Assembly: GCF_030159955.1 (NCBI RefSeq) | Contig: NZ_BSNK01000001.1 | Span: forward strand, 806,001-870,000 | Direction of reading: 5' to 3' | DNA from: Algimonas ampicilliniresistens | GTDB lineage: Bacteria; Pseudomonadota; Alphaproteobacteria; Caulobacterales; Maricaulaceae | DNA length: 64,000 nt | In this document: positions 44,698 to 53,218 of the stretch, in pieces | How positions within the stretch are numbered: position 1 is the first letter of the stretch | Layout: every line of letters starts with the position of its first letter | The notes under the pieces: generated by a model | Databases searched by the model: none | What the model was told of the DNA's origin: nothing | Seen by the model: only the letters and a program-made list of their open reading frames with translations | Position numbers and translations under genes: made by a program

Positions 44698-45381
44698 TTA
44701 AAGAGCCGGGCGATTTAACCCGTTCGCTGGCGTCGGCTTGTCCTGCCAGTAGCGTTCCAGATAGGCGCTCACATTCGCGCGGCTGCGTTCGTCTTGACGG
44801 TCAAAGTTCGCCCGGTATCGCGCCCCGGCCTCTTTCAGCATTTCATCCGACCATTGCCCCTCGTAAATGGATCTAGCCGGGTTGGTCATACGCTTCCATT
44901 TAGCGCGCTTCGCCTCATAGGTTTTGCGGTGCATTCCTTTGGGTCGATCCGGGAACGGTTCGTCTAACGTAACAAAGCGCCCGGCCAGTTTGTGCGCTAT
45001 TTTCTGCCCTGTGTCGTAAAGGCGAAAAGGACCGCGCGTGGTCTCAGACGCATAAGCTAAATCATAGCATTCACGGCAAGCGAATGGGGCAGACCCATAA
45101 ATAGACACTCTTGGTTTCCGGCAGGATGGGCAGACCAGATAGAGGCGGTGTCCGCCAAAGTGGCAAGGCGACAAGTGAAGCTCGATCCGGTCGCAATGCG
45201 TTTCCCGGTCTTCATTCGACCCCGTCGCATATTGGACTAAGAGGCAATCGGAGCCCGCCTCAAGCCTAACGCTGCTACCATCTTCCCAGCGCATGACCGC
45301 AGATGCACCCTTTGCCGTCAAACCGCCCTCTAAGACGCTCCTAACGGTTATCCTGCGGTGTTCTGTGGTCAAGGCTCTCAT
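44698..45381 (-). CDS. zinc-ribbon protein, phage/island type (227 aa)
   Basis: 227 residues. The zinc ribbon is 'YLVCPSCRKPRVSIYGSAPF' followed by 'ACRECYDLAYASE', preceded by 'CHFGGHRLYL'. A basic helical C-terminus with 'DRPKGMHRKTYEAKRAKW' follows. This layout is common in uncharacterised proteins of alphaproteobacterial prophages; a DNA-binding role is likely but unproven. The repeat array follows immediately after its stop. Confidence 0.65.
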   Translation of the reverse strand: MRALTTEHRRITVRSVLEGGLTAKGASAVMRWEDGSSVRLEAGSDCLLVQYATGSNEDRETHCDRIELHLSPCHFGGHRLYLVCPSCRKPRVSIYGSAPFACRECYDLAYASETTRGPFRLYDTGQKIAHKLAGRFVTLDEPFPDRPKGMHRKTYEAKRAKWKRMTNPARSIYEGQWSDEMLKEAGARYRANFDRQDERSRANVSAYLERYWQDKPTPANGLNRPAL

Positions 45382-45480
45382 AGCGCCCCCATTGTCCTAA
45401 AAGTGGCTCTAAGCCTTCCAAAACGATAGCAAACCTTAGCAGGCTTTTCCGCTCTCAAAACGCAATCCCTTGCACGCCAT

Positions 45481-46020
45481 TTATGCGGCCAACTTTTCAG
45501 ACCATTCCGATAGCTTCGCTTCAAGGCGTTCCGGGTCGTTTCTATATTGCGGCAAACAGGACAACGCTTTGCGCATCCCTTCCACTGTGCGCGGTCCTGT
45601 CGAACGGCCACCGTGGAAGCGGCAACGGTTCCGGCCCGGCTCACTCATAGCCCGGCATTGAGCGCCGTCCTTTTTGCGAGCGCCACAGGGAACCCGGCGT
45701 TTCGTCGCCTTGCTGTGGTCGCGATCCCATACAGCGCAATCGACATAGTAGCGTTTATAGCTCTTAGCCCGCTCCCCAGCTTTGCGCAGGGCGAAGGCGA
45801 GCCCGCGCGTTTCAATTCGAGTGGTCGTTAGGTCGCTGGCGAATATCTCGGCTGCCTTATCGAATGTGAGCCTATTGATCCGATCCCGGTCCTGCAAGGT
45901 GAGTTGCACCATACTAGGCGAGCGGTAGGCTATCAGGTCATCCCAAAAGGACGGCGGGACAGCCACGTTGGGGATTTGCGGGATGGTGAGCGGATCGGAG
46001 TTATAGGGCTCGATAGACAC
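45481..46020 (-). CDS. HGG-type zinc-binding phage/island protein (179 aa)
   Basis: 179 residues. The C-terminal module 'RVPCGARKKDGAQCRAM' followed by 'RCRFHGGRSTGPRTVEGM' is the Cys-Cys-Cys-His element of the 'HGGxSTGPkT' proteins found in many phages and islands, often near packaging genes. The N-terminal part ('VAVPPSFWDDLIAYR' and 'RGLAFALRKA') resembles the protein encoded at 51683-52042. Molecular function is unknown. Confidence 0.65.
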   Translation of the reverse strand: MSIEPYNSDPLTIPQIPNVAVPPSFWDDLIAYRSPSMVQLTLQDRDRINRLTFDKAAEIFASDLTTTRIETRGLAFALRKAGERAKSYKRYYVDCAVWDRDHSKATKRRVPCGARKKDGAQCRAMSEPGRNRCRFHGGRSTGPRTVEGMRKALSCLPQYRNDPERLEAKLSEWSEKLAA

Positions 46021-46386
46021 GCCGATTCATACCATATCGCGGCGCTCAAAGCAAAAATACGGGCTGGGCAAGTCGCACTGGAAACTAAAGTTTTTTCAAC
46101 CTGCTTTCCCGCTCTCAAACCACGCACAAGGCGCGCGTAGTGGTCCCGAAACCCTTACAGCGATGGGCGTGCTGTCATAGGGCAGGGGCGACCGCATTAG
46201 GGCGGTCTTAGGGCTAGGCGCTCGCTGTCATGGCCGGGCGGATTAGGTCCTTCGCGTAAACCAACATTCACCTAGCAATCTTTCCGCAGTCTTACCCCAT
46301 GCGAAGCGGCCCTAGGTTCAACATTATTCAACATTTGATGAAGTCGCTTTGCCTCTCTCGTAATGGGGGCGGTCTATATCCATTCG
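46021..46386. other. intergenic interval with short repeats and a gene remnant
   Basis: No convincing gene. Contents: TTCAACATT twice with a 10-bp period (46317-46325, 46327-46335), a perfect GACCGC/GCGGTC hairpin near 46170-46190, a GCTTT-CCGCTCTCAAA motif (46103-46119) also found at 45443-45459, and a 22-bp stretch (46290-46311) nearly identical to part of the gene at 54326-54676. Confidence 0.5.
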
Positions 46387-46638
46387 CTATAGATCAAAGT
46401 CGGCGTCCATCCACGGGGCAGGGTAAATCCATCCGAAGGGCCGACGCCACAAGGGGGAAGCGAGGATTTTAACCTGCCATATGTTTTTGCGTTGATTAAG
46501 ATATTCGACGGTTTCTGTTAGCTTTTCTGGATCGTCATGCAGCCTTAGAAGGCTATCGATCATTTCAGCCCGCCTTTTGGATGCAAGGCGCACTATAAGC
46601 CACAAGATGAAAAACAGCACGGCAAGAGCATAAGACAT
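46387..46638 (-). CDS. small membrane protein (83 aa)
   Basis: 83 residues with one N-terminal hydrophobic helix ('ALAVLFFILWLIVRLA'), a basic stop-transfer 'SKRRAE', a helical middle, and an aromatic C-terminus ('RRPFGWIYPAPWMDAD'). No family recognised. It lies just downstream of the two large ejection-like genes on the same strand and could belong to their transcript. Confidence 0.55.
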   Translation of the reverse strand: MSYALAVLFFILWLIVRLASKRRAEMIDSLLRLHDDPEKLTETVEYLNQRKNIWQVKILASPLWRRPFGWIYPAPWMDADFDL

Positions 46639-46673
46639 GCTCCTTAATGGCCTGTGCCGCTAATTGGTTCAAG

Positions 46674-48848
46674 TCATGTGCCGTTAGGGGCCATTACCCC
46701 TGCTGCAATACCAGACCGAGACTCTAGCGCTTTGGCAAGCTGGTAGGCACGTTTTTGAGACGCTGGCGATAGGTTCGACATAGCATCTGCTAACTCTTGC
46801 GGTGTTCCTGCAAGACGTAGGGAAAGCGCCTCAATGACTGCCGGATTTTCTCGCCGGGCCATACCGCCAAGGGTTCGGATATAGCGCTTTGCGCTTTCTT
46901 GCGGTGTGGCTAGGTTCTCAGCTGCGAAAGAGACGGCGCGGCCAACGGGGGCGCTTGCCGCCCTGCGAACGTCTTCAACATTTTTTTGCCGAGGCTGCGT
47001 CTGCGAGCCCATTGAGCCTAGAACACGCCTACCGCTCGCGGTCATAGCGCTTTCCTTATCGAGTAGCGAAACAATGCGCGCGGACTGTTCATCGGTTAAA
47101 ACGGTTCTGAATACGTCTCTCAAACCCTCGGCATTAAAGCGGGTCGTCGCATCGTGACTAAGGCTCGCCTTTTTCAGTCTGTCATCAACACCTTGCAAAA
47201 GCCCGGCCAATAGGTGCTGGCGTTCCGACTTGGAATAGTTTGCGGTCGTTTTGGATACGTCTTCTGCACGCAATTTAAGCGCATTGCGGCCATACTCCAA
47301 AGCGGCTTGGTTCGCCTTCGTTCCAGACCAGACGGCGCGTGCTTTTGCATACCCTGGCACTTGCGCGTCTAGCTCGCTCAATAGCTCTTGGCGCAGGCGA
47401 TCAACGGCGCGCGCTTCGCTCCCTTTGCCTTGCCGGAACCTTGCCGAAACAAGGTCATCTAGCGCCTCTTTGGCAACCTGATAACTGGCGAGTGTTTCGT
47501 TCCAAGGGTCATCACCGGAATCAGCGGCCATCCTGCGCGCTTTCTTCATAGCGGCGCGCATGGACGGGCGTTGCAACAGACGCTCAAGGGTCGGGGTTTT
47601 TTGGATCGGCTCACCCAACACGGCCTCATAAAGCTGCGTTCCCTCACGGCGTAGCGTTTCGGCTGCGTCGTTGCTTAGGGACGTGAAATCATCCGCTTCG
47701 ATGATACGCTTGACGCCTTCACTAATGCGGGCTTGTTGCTGGCGTTGCTGCTTAGTCACAGCGTCCAAGAATATGCGAGCGTGGCCAGTTTGTGCGCCCT
47801 CGGCTCCCTGCGCCCAATTCTCTAAGCCAAGCTTCTGAAAGGCCAATTGCGGGTCTGATGGGTCAACATCTCTAATCATTGTCAGCGCGTCGTTATGATC
47901 TACGCCGTTCGCCTTGCGAATTTGTGCAATTATCAATCGATCCGCCTTTGATGCTTTTCCGGTAGACGCGATCCGGGCAATACCTTGACTGAGTGCGCGC
48001 GTCATGGGCTGCAATACTGCGCCGCCAAGGCCACCCGCGACTGTGCCGACAACACCGCTTTGCAATCGGTTCGACATCTCGCCTTCACCCGTGCCAACGC
48101 CATAAGCGCCACCATAGGCCGCGCCTGTTGCTGCGCCTTGTTTCACAGCGCCCCGGAAACCCGTGGCGGCTCCCGCGCGTGTTAGTCCGGTGCCGCCTGT
48201 CGCCATGCCGCCCGCGACTTCGCCAGCAAGCGAGGCGACGGGGTGTTGCGCTGTGTTGCGGCTCTGCGCATCTGAAAAATCGCCCATGCTTTCGCTGTAA
48301 GACGGTGCGCCGGGTAGCATTGCGCTAACACCGCTCTCAATCTCATCGTTAAAGCCTAAGCTCGCGCCGCGCTGTGCGCTCTGTATGGTCGCAGTAGTCC
48401 GCGAATGGCCCGCAAGGTCATCAAGGGCGCTTAAGCCCCTTATGGGGCCGCTCTGGACGCTTCCGACCCGTTCTTGCACCCAATCAGCGACCGGGTTATC
48501 AGATAAGCGCTGAACCATACCCATCAAACCGGGCTGTAGCTCTTGCCCTCGTGCGTCGTTGAACATGCCGGGCTTGCGAGCGTTCGGATCGGTCGCTTCG
48601 TCTAAAGCGCTCTCTTCGCGGGTTTCTTGCTGCATAAGCTCACTAGCTCGCTTCATTTGTCGCAACTCATCAAGCCGTTTCATCTTGCGCAGCGTGTCCA
48701 GACGGGCGCGTTTTTCGGCCATAGGGTCGATAAGACCCATAGGCGACTGGAAAGATTGCCCTGCGTCCATAGGGGTCTGGACCGGGGCCAGTGAGGTTAT
48801 TCCGGCGCTGTCAGCGACTTGGACCGGGGCGGGTAATACCGGGTTCAT
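46674..48848 (-). CDS. large phage-virion-like protein, possible DNA-ejection protein
   Basis: 724 residues. The N-terminal charged coiled-coil region is followed by a Gly/Ala-rich segment (about 150-275, 'AGEVAGGMATGGTGLTRAG', 'GVVGTVAGGLGGAVLQP') with weak hydrophobic character, then a long helical domain containing 'LDDLVSARFRQGKGSEARAV' and 'VPGYAKARAVWSG'. That combination is typical of phage internal/ejection proteins that form a channel for genome delivery. The start overlaps the stop of the upstream gene by 4 bp. No structural phage genes surround it. Confidence 0.5.
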   Translation of the reverse strand: MNPVLPAPVQVADSAGITSLAPVQTPMDAGQSFQSPMGLIDPMAEKRARLDTLRKMKRLDELRQMKRASELMQQETREESALDEATDPNARKPGMFNDARGQELQPGLMGMVQRLSDNPVADWVQERVGSVQSGPIRGLSALDDLAGHSRTTATIQSAQRGASLGFNDEIESGVSAMLPGAPSYSESMGDFSDAQSRNTAQHPVASLAGEVAGGMATGGTGLTRAGAATGFRGAVKQGAATGAAYGGAYGVGTGEGEMSNRLQSGVVGTVAGGLGGAVLQPMTRALSQGIARIASTGKASKADRLIIAQIRKANGVDHNDALTMIRDVDPSDPQLAFQKLGLENWAQGAEGAQTGHARIFLDAVTKQQRQQQARISEGVKRIIEADDFTSLSNDAAETLRREGTQLYEAVLGEPIQKTPTLERLLQRPSMRAAMKKARRMAADSGDDPWNETLASYQVAKEALDDLVSARFRQGKGSEARAVDRLRQELLSELDAQVPGYAKARAVWSGTKANQAALEYGRNALKLRAEDVSKTTANYSKSERQHLLAGLLQGVDDRLKKASLSHDATTRFNAEGLRDVFRTVLTDEQSARIVSLLDKESAMTASGRRVLGSMGSQTQPRQKNVEDVRRAASAPVGRAVSFAAENLATPQESAKRYIRTLGGMARRENPAVIEALSLRLAGTPQELADAMSNLSPASQKRAYQLAKALESRSGIAAGVMAPNGT

Positions 48849-50473
48849 CGTGCGCCCCCTAACTCGGCTTCAAGAGACGCTAGCTCTCTCTCAAGGTCAT
48901 TGTTCCAGCCTTGGCTTTGCATGTAATCGGACGCGCCCGATTGATTGCCGCCGCCATTGTCGAGATAGGATAGCGGGCCGCTGCCACCTTGAGCTCGTTG
49001 CGCGTCTTGCTCATAGGCTTGGCGCAACCGGGCTTCCTGCCCGTCAAGGTGCTGATAAAGGCGCTGCAAATTCGCGTCTAATTGCTGTTGGCTTTGCGAG
49101 CGCTCAAGGCTGCCATATAGGCTTTGCAGGGTCTTAATCTCCCTGTCTGAGACGTTCCCTAATGCGCCGCCTGTCGGGCTATTGTCGCGCATTTCCTGCA
49201 ACCCATCAAAGCCAAGGTTGCCCTTGATGGTTTCGAGTGTTGCCGACAAGTTCGTCGCAAATGGGTTTCGGCCCATTATCGGCCCGGTGTTACCACCGCT
49301 AGACTGCTCGATCGCTCGACTAATCGTGTCCTTTAGGAACCGGCTCTTATCCCTGAATGCGCCAATCTTGCGTTCCATAGCAGCTAATCCGCTTGCCGCG
49401 TCTGCGGAACCTCGGCCCATCGCCCCGCCGCGCGCTTCGTCATACTTGCGAGCGAATGGGTCCATAGGTGCATAGCCGTCTGGCGATTGAACCGGAATTA
49501 GCTGGCCGTCGCTTGTGACTTGTCCCAGCGAGAACCCGTCCGGCCCCTGCAAGGGAACGGCGTTTAGGCTGCGTTTTGGCCCGGCGCTCGCGGCCTGTCT
49601 GGCCTGTTCGACGCGCTGCGCTTCAAGGTCTAACCCTCGGTCCTTTTGGCCTAAGACGCGCGGATCAAGGGCGGCAGGCGTGTTGCCTTCTGCAATCCGG
49701 TTTCCGTTGGTTGGATCAACCATCACACTGCCGGGAGAAAGGCTCATAGGATCGGGCGCGTTTTGTGCGACCATTTCGCCGCTACCCGTAAACCGCTCTT
49801 GTCCGTCTGATAGCGTGAAGTCCCTCGCGTTCTCAGCAAAGGCTTTCATCATCTCATCATTTTGCGCCATCAACGGCTTTAAGAGATAAGGATTTGACGC
49901 ATATTCCTCAATTTGTTCCGGCGGGATATTGAACTGAGGCGCGTAATGGCGGATCAAGGCGGGCTGTTGCTCAATAGGTTGTGCGGCAACGGCGGCGACG
50001 GTGCGGGTCCATTTCTCTGTTACCTCTTTCGCCTTCGCCTTATCGGCTGCGTCCAGTTGACTGATAGCTTGATGGAATTGCTGGGCTGTTTTTACTTCAC
50101 CCCACTCAAGCGCCTTGTTGCGCGCGGCCTCTAAATTACCGCGATCAAAGGGCTGGCTTGAAGGCGCGCCCATGGCCGCTAGTGGGTTATCCCCGCTTTT
50201 GCGGCTCGGCATGGTCGTGACTCCTTGTGCGTCAGGTGCGCCTAATGCGGAAAGGGCGCTCCCACCCTGCGAATTATCGAAACCAAACTGACTAGCAATC
50301 ACTTTGGACCGGGCCGGGTCATTGGCCGTTGAACCGCTTAGAATCTGCGCAAGCTCAATCTGCCTTTGCTTTTCAAGCCTCGCAGCCTCACGCGCCTGTC
50401 GTCGGTCGTGAATTTGCCCGCCTATTTGCGAGCCCGTCATGAATGCGCGCATCGGGTCAATTACTGTGTTCAT
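48845..50473 (-). CDS. phage-virion-like protein, possible DNA-ejection partner
   Basis: 542 residues from the ATG at 50473, preceded by GCAGGG; a GTG at 50500 is the alternative. A Gln/Arg-rich N-terminal coiled coil, a Pro/Asp/Gly-rich middle, and a C-terminal domain with 'NLSATLETIKGNLGFDGLQE' then 'RDNSPTGGALGNVSDREI', a motif I associate with proteins of tailed phages. The end is helical and Gln-rich. It is coupled to the 724-residue protein by a 4-bp overlap, suggesting the two work together. Family assignment is from memory and needs a profile search. Confidence 0.5.
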   Translation of the reverse strand: MNTVIDPMRAFMTGSQIGGQIHDRRQAREAARLEKQRQIELAQILSGSTANDPARSKVIASQFGFDNSQGGSALSALGAPDAQGVTTMPSRKSGDNPLAAMGAPSSQPFDRGNLEAARNKALEWGEVKTAQQFHQAISQLDAADKAKAKEVTEKWTRTVAAVAAQPIEQQPALIRHYAPQFNIPPEQIEEYASNPYLLKPLMAQNDEMMKAFAENARDFTLSDGQERFTGSGEMVAQNAPDPMSLSPGSVMVDPTNGNRIAEGNTPAALDPRVLGQKDRGLDLEAQRVEQARQAASAGPKRSLNAVPLQGPDGFSLGQVTSDGQLIPVQSPDGYAPMDPFARKYDEARGGAMGRGSADAASGLAAMERKIGAFRDKSRFLKDTISRAIEQSSGGNTGPIMGRNPFATNLSATLETIKGNLGFDGLQEMRDNSPTGGALGNVSDREIKTLQSLYGSLERSQSQQQLDANLQRLYQHLDGQEARLRQAYEQDAQRAQGGSGPLSYLDNGGGNQSGASDYMQSQGWNNDLERELASLEAELGGAR

Positions 50474-50525
50474 GGCTAGCCCTGCCTTTTTAGTTTTCAC
50501 CCCCCGCTCACACGGGGCGAGTCGG

Positions 50526-50630
50526 GGCTAATGACGTTACGCGGGGCGGGGGATGAAATCGTATGTTCTGTGTTCCAAGTCGCCGGGGTTTGCCCGTCAT
50601 TAGCCTGAAATAACGGTATACAAATACCGT
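50526..50630. promoter_or_regulatory. nested inverted repeats upstream of the ejection-like operon
   Basis: GGCTAATGACG (50526-50536) is perfectly inverted at 50595-50605 (11 bp, 58-nt gap), and ACGGTAT-ACAA-ATACCGT (50613-50630) forms a second palindrome beside it. These lie between the start of the 542-residue gene and the end of the next upstream gene. They are candidate operators or a terminator pair. Confidence 0.5.
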
Positions 50631-50655
50631 ATGCAATGAAAGTGATTTTACCATT

Positions 50656-51150
50656 TTAATGTTTAGTTTCGTTGTCTGGCGTGCCGTTCGTCAGGGCGTC
50701 CATTGTCGCCGCTATTTCCGCGTCAAGCTCGTCTTGAGACATAAGGCTGTGACGCAAACGAAACGCCCGGCGTTCTGGCGTTTCTGGTTTAATCGCAGCG
50801 GCTAATATCGCCTCTCGAATTCTTCGGTCGAGCTTAAAACAAACGGCGCAACCATAAGGGTGGATGAACATGCGGCGGGCCGGACGCTCGCAACGGGGGC
50901 AATCAAAGGCGGGGCGCGATCCCTTCGCCCATTGCAATCCTGTGAAAATCGAATGCTCCCCATTTTTATCACTCAAAATATATTCGAGAGATACGCCGCC
51001 CGGAACGGGTGTGACGAACATCGCGCCTAATCCGTTGTCGCAATGATACACGAAAGGGGTTTTTATTCTTTCGGGAAGTAATCGCTTGAGACGCGCCGCA
51101 GACAGGTAGGCCAGCCGTGCGTCACGAAAATTGTAGGTTGGGAGTTTCAT
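50656..51150 (-). CDS. zinc-ribbon hypothetical protein (164 aa)
   Basis: 164 residues with 'FDCPRCERPARRMFIHPYGCA' and 'VCFKLDRRIREAIL', a four-Cys zinc ribbon resembling the one in the 227-residue protein at 44698-45381. N-terminal part 'RLKRLLPERIKTPFVYHC' is of unknown role. The C-terminus is acidic. It belongs to the leftward cluster starting at 52042. Confidence 0.6.
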   Translation of the reverse strand: MKLPTYNFRDARLAYLSAARLKRLLPERIKTPFVYHCDNGLGAMFVTPVPGGVSLEYILSDKNGEHSIFTGLQWAKGSRPAFDCPRCERPARRMFIHPYGCAVCFKLDRRIREAILAAAIKPETPERRAFRLRHSLMSQDELDAEIAATMDALTNGTPDNETKH

Positions 51151-51168
51151 GGTCTTTTTCTTTCGTGA

Positions 51169-51681
51169 TTACGTGTCGGAATTGGATTGCTTGCCAGCCG
51201 TGGCGAATAGGTTATTAGCCTGCCTATGAAGCTCGTTCTTATTCGGCTTTGCAGACGCTTTGCGTCCACGGCGGCTACCCATGATAGGTTGACCGCCTGC
51301 GCCCTTCATCTGTTTGACCAGCGCCCTGTCGGCATTCGCCATATTCTCGGCTTTGCGCCGCTTCCCGTTTTTGAGCCACATGCTTTCCAGCTTGACGCCA
51401 ACTGGATCGCCCGGCCCTGAGCTAGACGCGTTGTTCGGGTTTGTGCTGAGAACACGCATGTTCGTCACGTCTGGATGCTCCCAAATTGCGCGATATTTTT
51501 CCATGATGGAATGAGCGGTTCCAGCTTCCTCTTTAACGAAGGTGAGACGCATCGCCCCGTCTTTGCCGTCAAAAGCGCTGCGCAACAGCTTTCGCTTGAT
51601 AAGCGCGATAACGTCCGGGCAATCCTCAAGGTTCGCGCGCAAGTCGATTTGAATAAGAAACGGTGTGTAGACGCGGTTCAT
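51169..51681 (-). CDS. hypothetical protein (170 aa)
   Basis: 170 residues from the ATG at 51681, 1 bp after the upstream stop; an in-frame ATG at 51711 is less likely because it lies inside the previous gene. The first half is a predicted alpha/beta domain ('FLIQIDLRANLEDCPDVIAL', 'AMRLTFVKEEAGTAHSIMEK'), and the second half is basic with 'MGSRRGRKASAKPNKNEL', a likely nucleic-acid-binding tail. Family unknown. Confidence 0.6.
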   Translation of the reverse strand: MNRVYTPFLIQIDLRANLEDCPDVIALIKRKLLRSAFDGKDGAMRLTFVKEEAGTAHSIMEKYRAIWEHPDVTNMRVLSTNPNNASSSGPGDPVGVKLESMWLKNGKRRKAENMANADRALVKQMKGAGGQPIMGSRRGRKASAKPNKNELHRQANNLFATAGKQSNSDT

Positions 51682-51682
51682 A

Positions 51683-52042
51683 TCAGCGCCCCCCGTCTTC
51701 AAGGCCCGCACTGTGCGTCAAAGCCATGATGACCTTAGCCCGGTGTGCCAGCGTGTCGGCTTCAAGTGCTGTGAGCGCCATTCGCAACTCGCCCCGATCC
51801 GAAACAGCGGGCAGGCCACGCGATAGCGCTAAGGCTTCACCGTGGTTCAAGCTCACTCGGTCAATGTGAGCAATCGTGTCCGGGTCCATCGCTTCCAACT
51901 CAGACGGGCGGAACGAAAGCACGTTATCCCATACCAACGGCGGGACGTTCTGGACCGTTGGCGTTCGGGTCTGCGCGGGCGGGGCTAGAAAGCTGTCCAT
52001 CAAGTCGCGTGTCTGCAAATAGCAGTAGGTGAGGCGGTTCAT
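51683..52042 (-). CDS. hypothetical protein sharing a domain with the HGG protein (119 aa)
   Basis: 119 residues. 'VPPLVWDNVLSFRPSELEA', 'IAHIDRV' and 'DRGELRMALTALEA' align with the N-terminal part of the protein at 45481-46020, but the zinc module is absent. Function unknown. It starts about 100 bp downstream of the ATPase gene, with the 24-bp inverted repeat in between. Confidence 0.6.
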   Translation of the reverse strand: MNRLTYCYLQTRDLMDSFLAPPAQTRTPTVQNVPPLVWDNVLSFRPSELEAMDPDTIAHIDRVSLNHGEALALSRGLPAVSDRGELRMALTALEADTLAHRAKVIMALTHSAGLEDGGR

Positions 52043-52081
52043 GATGCACCGCCAATCTTCACGCGCTCTATAGGAACCGAT

Positions 52082-52149
52082 AAGAACGGTAAGATGGGTA
52101 AGAAACTCCCTCTAACCTTATCTACTTTCTTACCGTTCTTACCGTTCTT
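52082..52149. repeat. 24-bp near-perfect inverted repeat with 9-bp iterons
   Basis: 52082-52105 is inverted at 52126-52149 with 22 of 24 positions matching and a 20-nt loop. The right arm is built of TTCTTACCG repeats in 9-bp steps. It ends inside the stop codon of the ATPase gene. No U-run follows on the transcribed strand, so it is not a plain intrinsic terminator; a replication origin or protein-binding site is possible. Confidence 0.65.
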
Positions 52150-53218
52150 ACTGGGTTTCTTTAGGTAAGGCATAAACTCCCCTCCCGATCCGGCGCACTT
52201 CATTGGCTTTGGTCATTTTCGTAAGCAGAACGTCCACGGCATTGCGGCTCTTGCTGAGTTGGTCGGCTATGTCTTGGGCTCCGACGCCTGATTGCGGCCC
52301 AGCTGCGATGACATCGACAACCTGCCGTCGTTCTTCTGACAGGCGGAGCGCATCGGTCCCTGTGATATGGGTCCAGACGCTCCCGCTAAATGTGAGCGGT
52401 TCTTCAAATTCGGGAAGGTCGCGGCCACGCCCATAGAACACACCGTCAAAGTCGCCGCTTGGATCGTGCGATAAAATTACCGTTGTGTCTGCGGACGCGG
52501 TTAAGCCCATTGTGCCGCTCACAGCTTCAAATGGGTCTGAGGTGGTTGAACCGCCTTTCTTCGTGTGATGGATGACGATAACGCTAATGCGATAAAGGGA
52601 AGCCCATCTGTGTAGCTCATGCATCGCCTTGTAAACGGCGTCATATTCGCTTTGCTGCGACCTTGCGGGCGGGCGGATTTTTTGCAGCACGTCAACAATG
52701 ACTAGGCGCGGGTTGTCGGCTGCATGACGCCAAGCCTCAAAAACCTTCATAGCGCCGCTATCAATTCGGTGCATGGAGTTCCAAGAACCTGTGTCATAGA
52801 TTTGAAGATTTTCGCCTATCGAATCCCAATTCTGTTGATCATGGTAAGGCAGGACTTTTTGCATTCGATCTTGAATGCGCCGCCCATTGTCCTCAAGCGC
52901 GAGTAAGAGGACGCTCCCCCTGCGAACATCTTTCCCAAGGCATTCGCCGCCTGTTGCAACCGCTAGCGCTAAATCGAATGTAAGCCACGATTTGCCTATT
53001 TTTGGCGGGCCTGCCAGTAGGGTTAAGCCTTCTGGGATTAAGTCGGGAACAACCCAGCGCAGCGGCGGGAATTTCGTCGCCATAAGCTCGCCGATATTGG
53101 TCGGCTGCTTAAACGCAACACCATCCTCTAATTCCACGCCGGGCATTACTGTGACCGCTCCGTCATAGTCTGGATTTGTTGGAACGCTCTCTAATGGATC
53201 TAGGTTTGTATCTGTCAT
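52148..53218 (-). CDS. RepA-like AAA family ATPase (replicative helicase type)
   Basis: 356 residues from the ATG at 53218, which overlaps the primase-like gene's stop by 4 bp. Walker A 'LLAGPPKIGKSWLTFDLALA' (about 67-86), Walker B 'PRLVIVDVLQKI', and 'ISVIVIHHTKKGGSTTSDPF' with 'VSGTMGLTASADT' place it in the RecA-like AAA_25 family related to plasmid RepA hexameric helicases. A C-terminal winged-helix-like region follows. It probably unwinds element DNA with the Toprim protein. Confidence 0.85.
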   Translation of the reverse strand: MTDTNLDPLESVPTNPDYDGAVTVMPGVELEDGVAFKQPTNIGELMATKFPPLRWVVPDLIPEGLTLLAGPPKIGKSWLTFDLALAVATGGECLGKDVRRGSVLLLALEDNGRRIQDRMQKVLPYHDQQNWDSIGENLQIYDTGSWNSMHRIDSGAMKVFEAWRHAADNPRLVIVDVLQKIRPPARSQQSEYDAVYKAMHELHRWASLYRISVIVIHHTKKGGSTTSDPFEAVSGTMGLTASADTTVILSHDPSGDFDGVFYGRGRDLPEFEEPLTFSGSVWTHITGTDALRLSEERRQVVDVIAAGPQSGVGAQDIADQLSKSRNAVDVLLTKMTKANEVRRIGRGVYALPKETQ

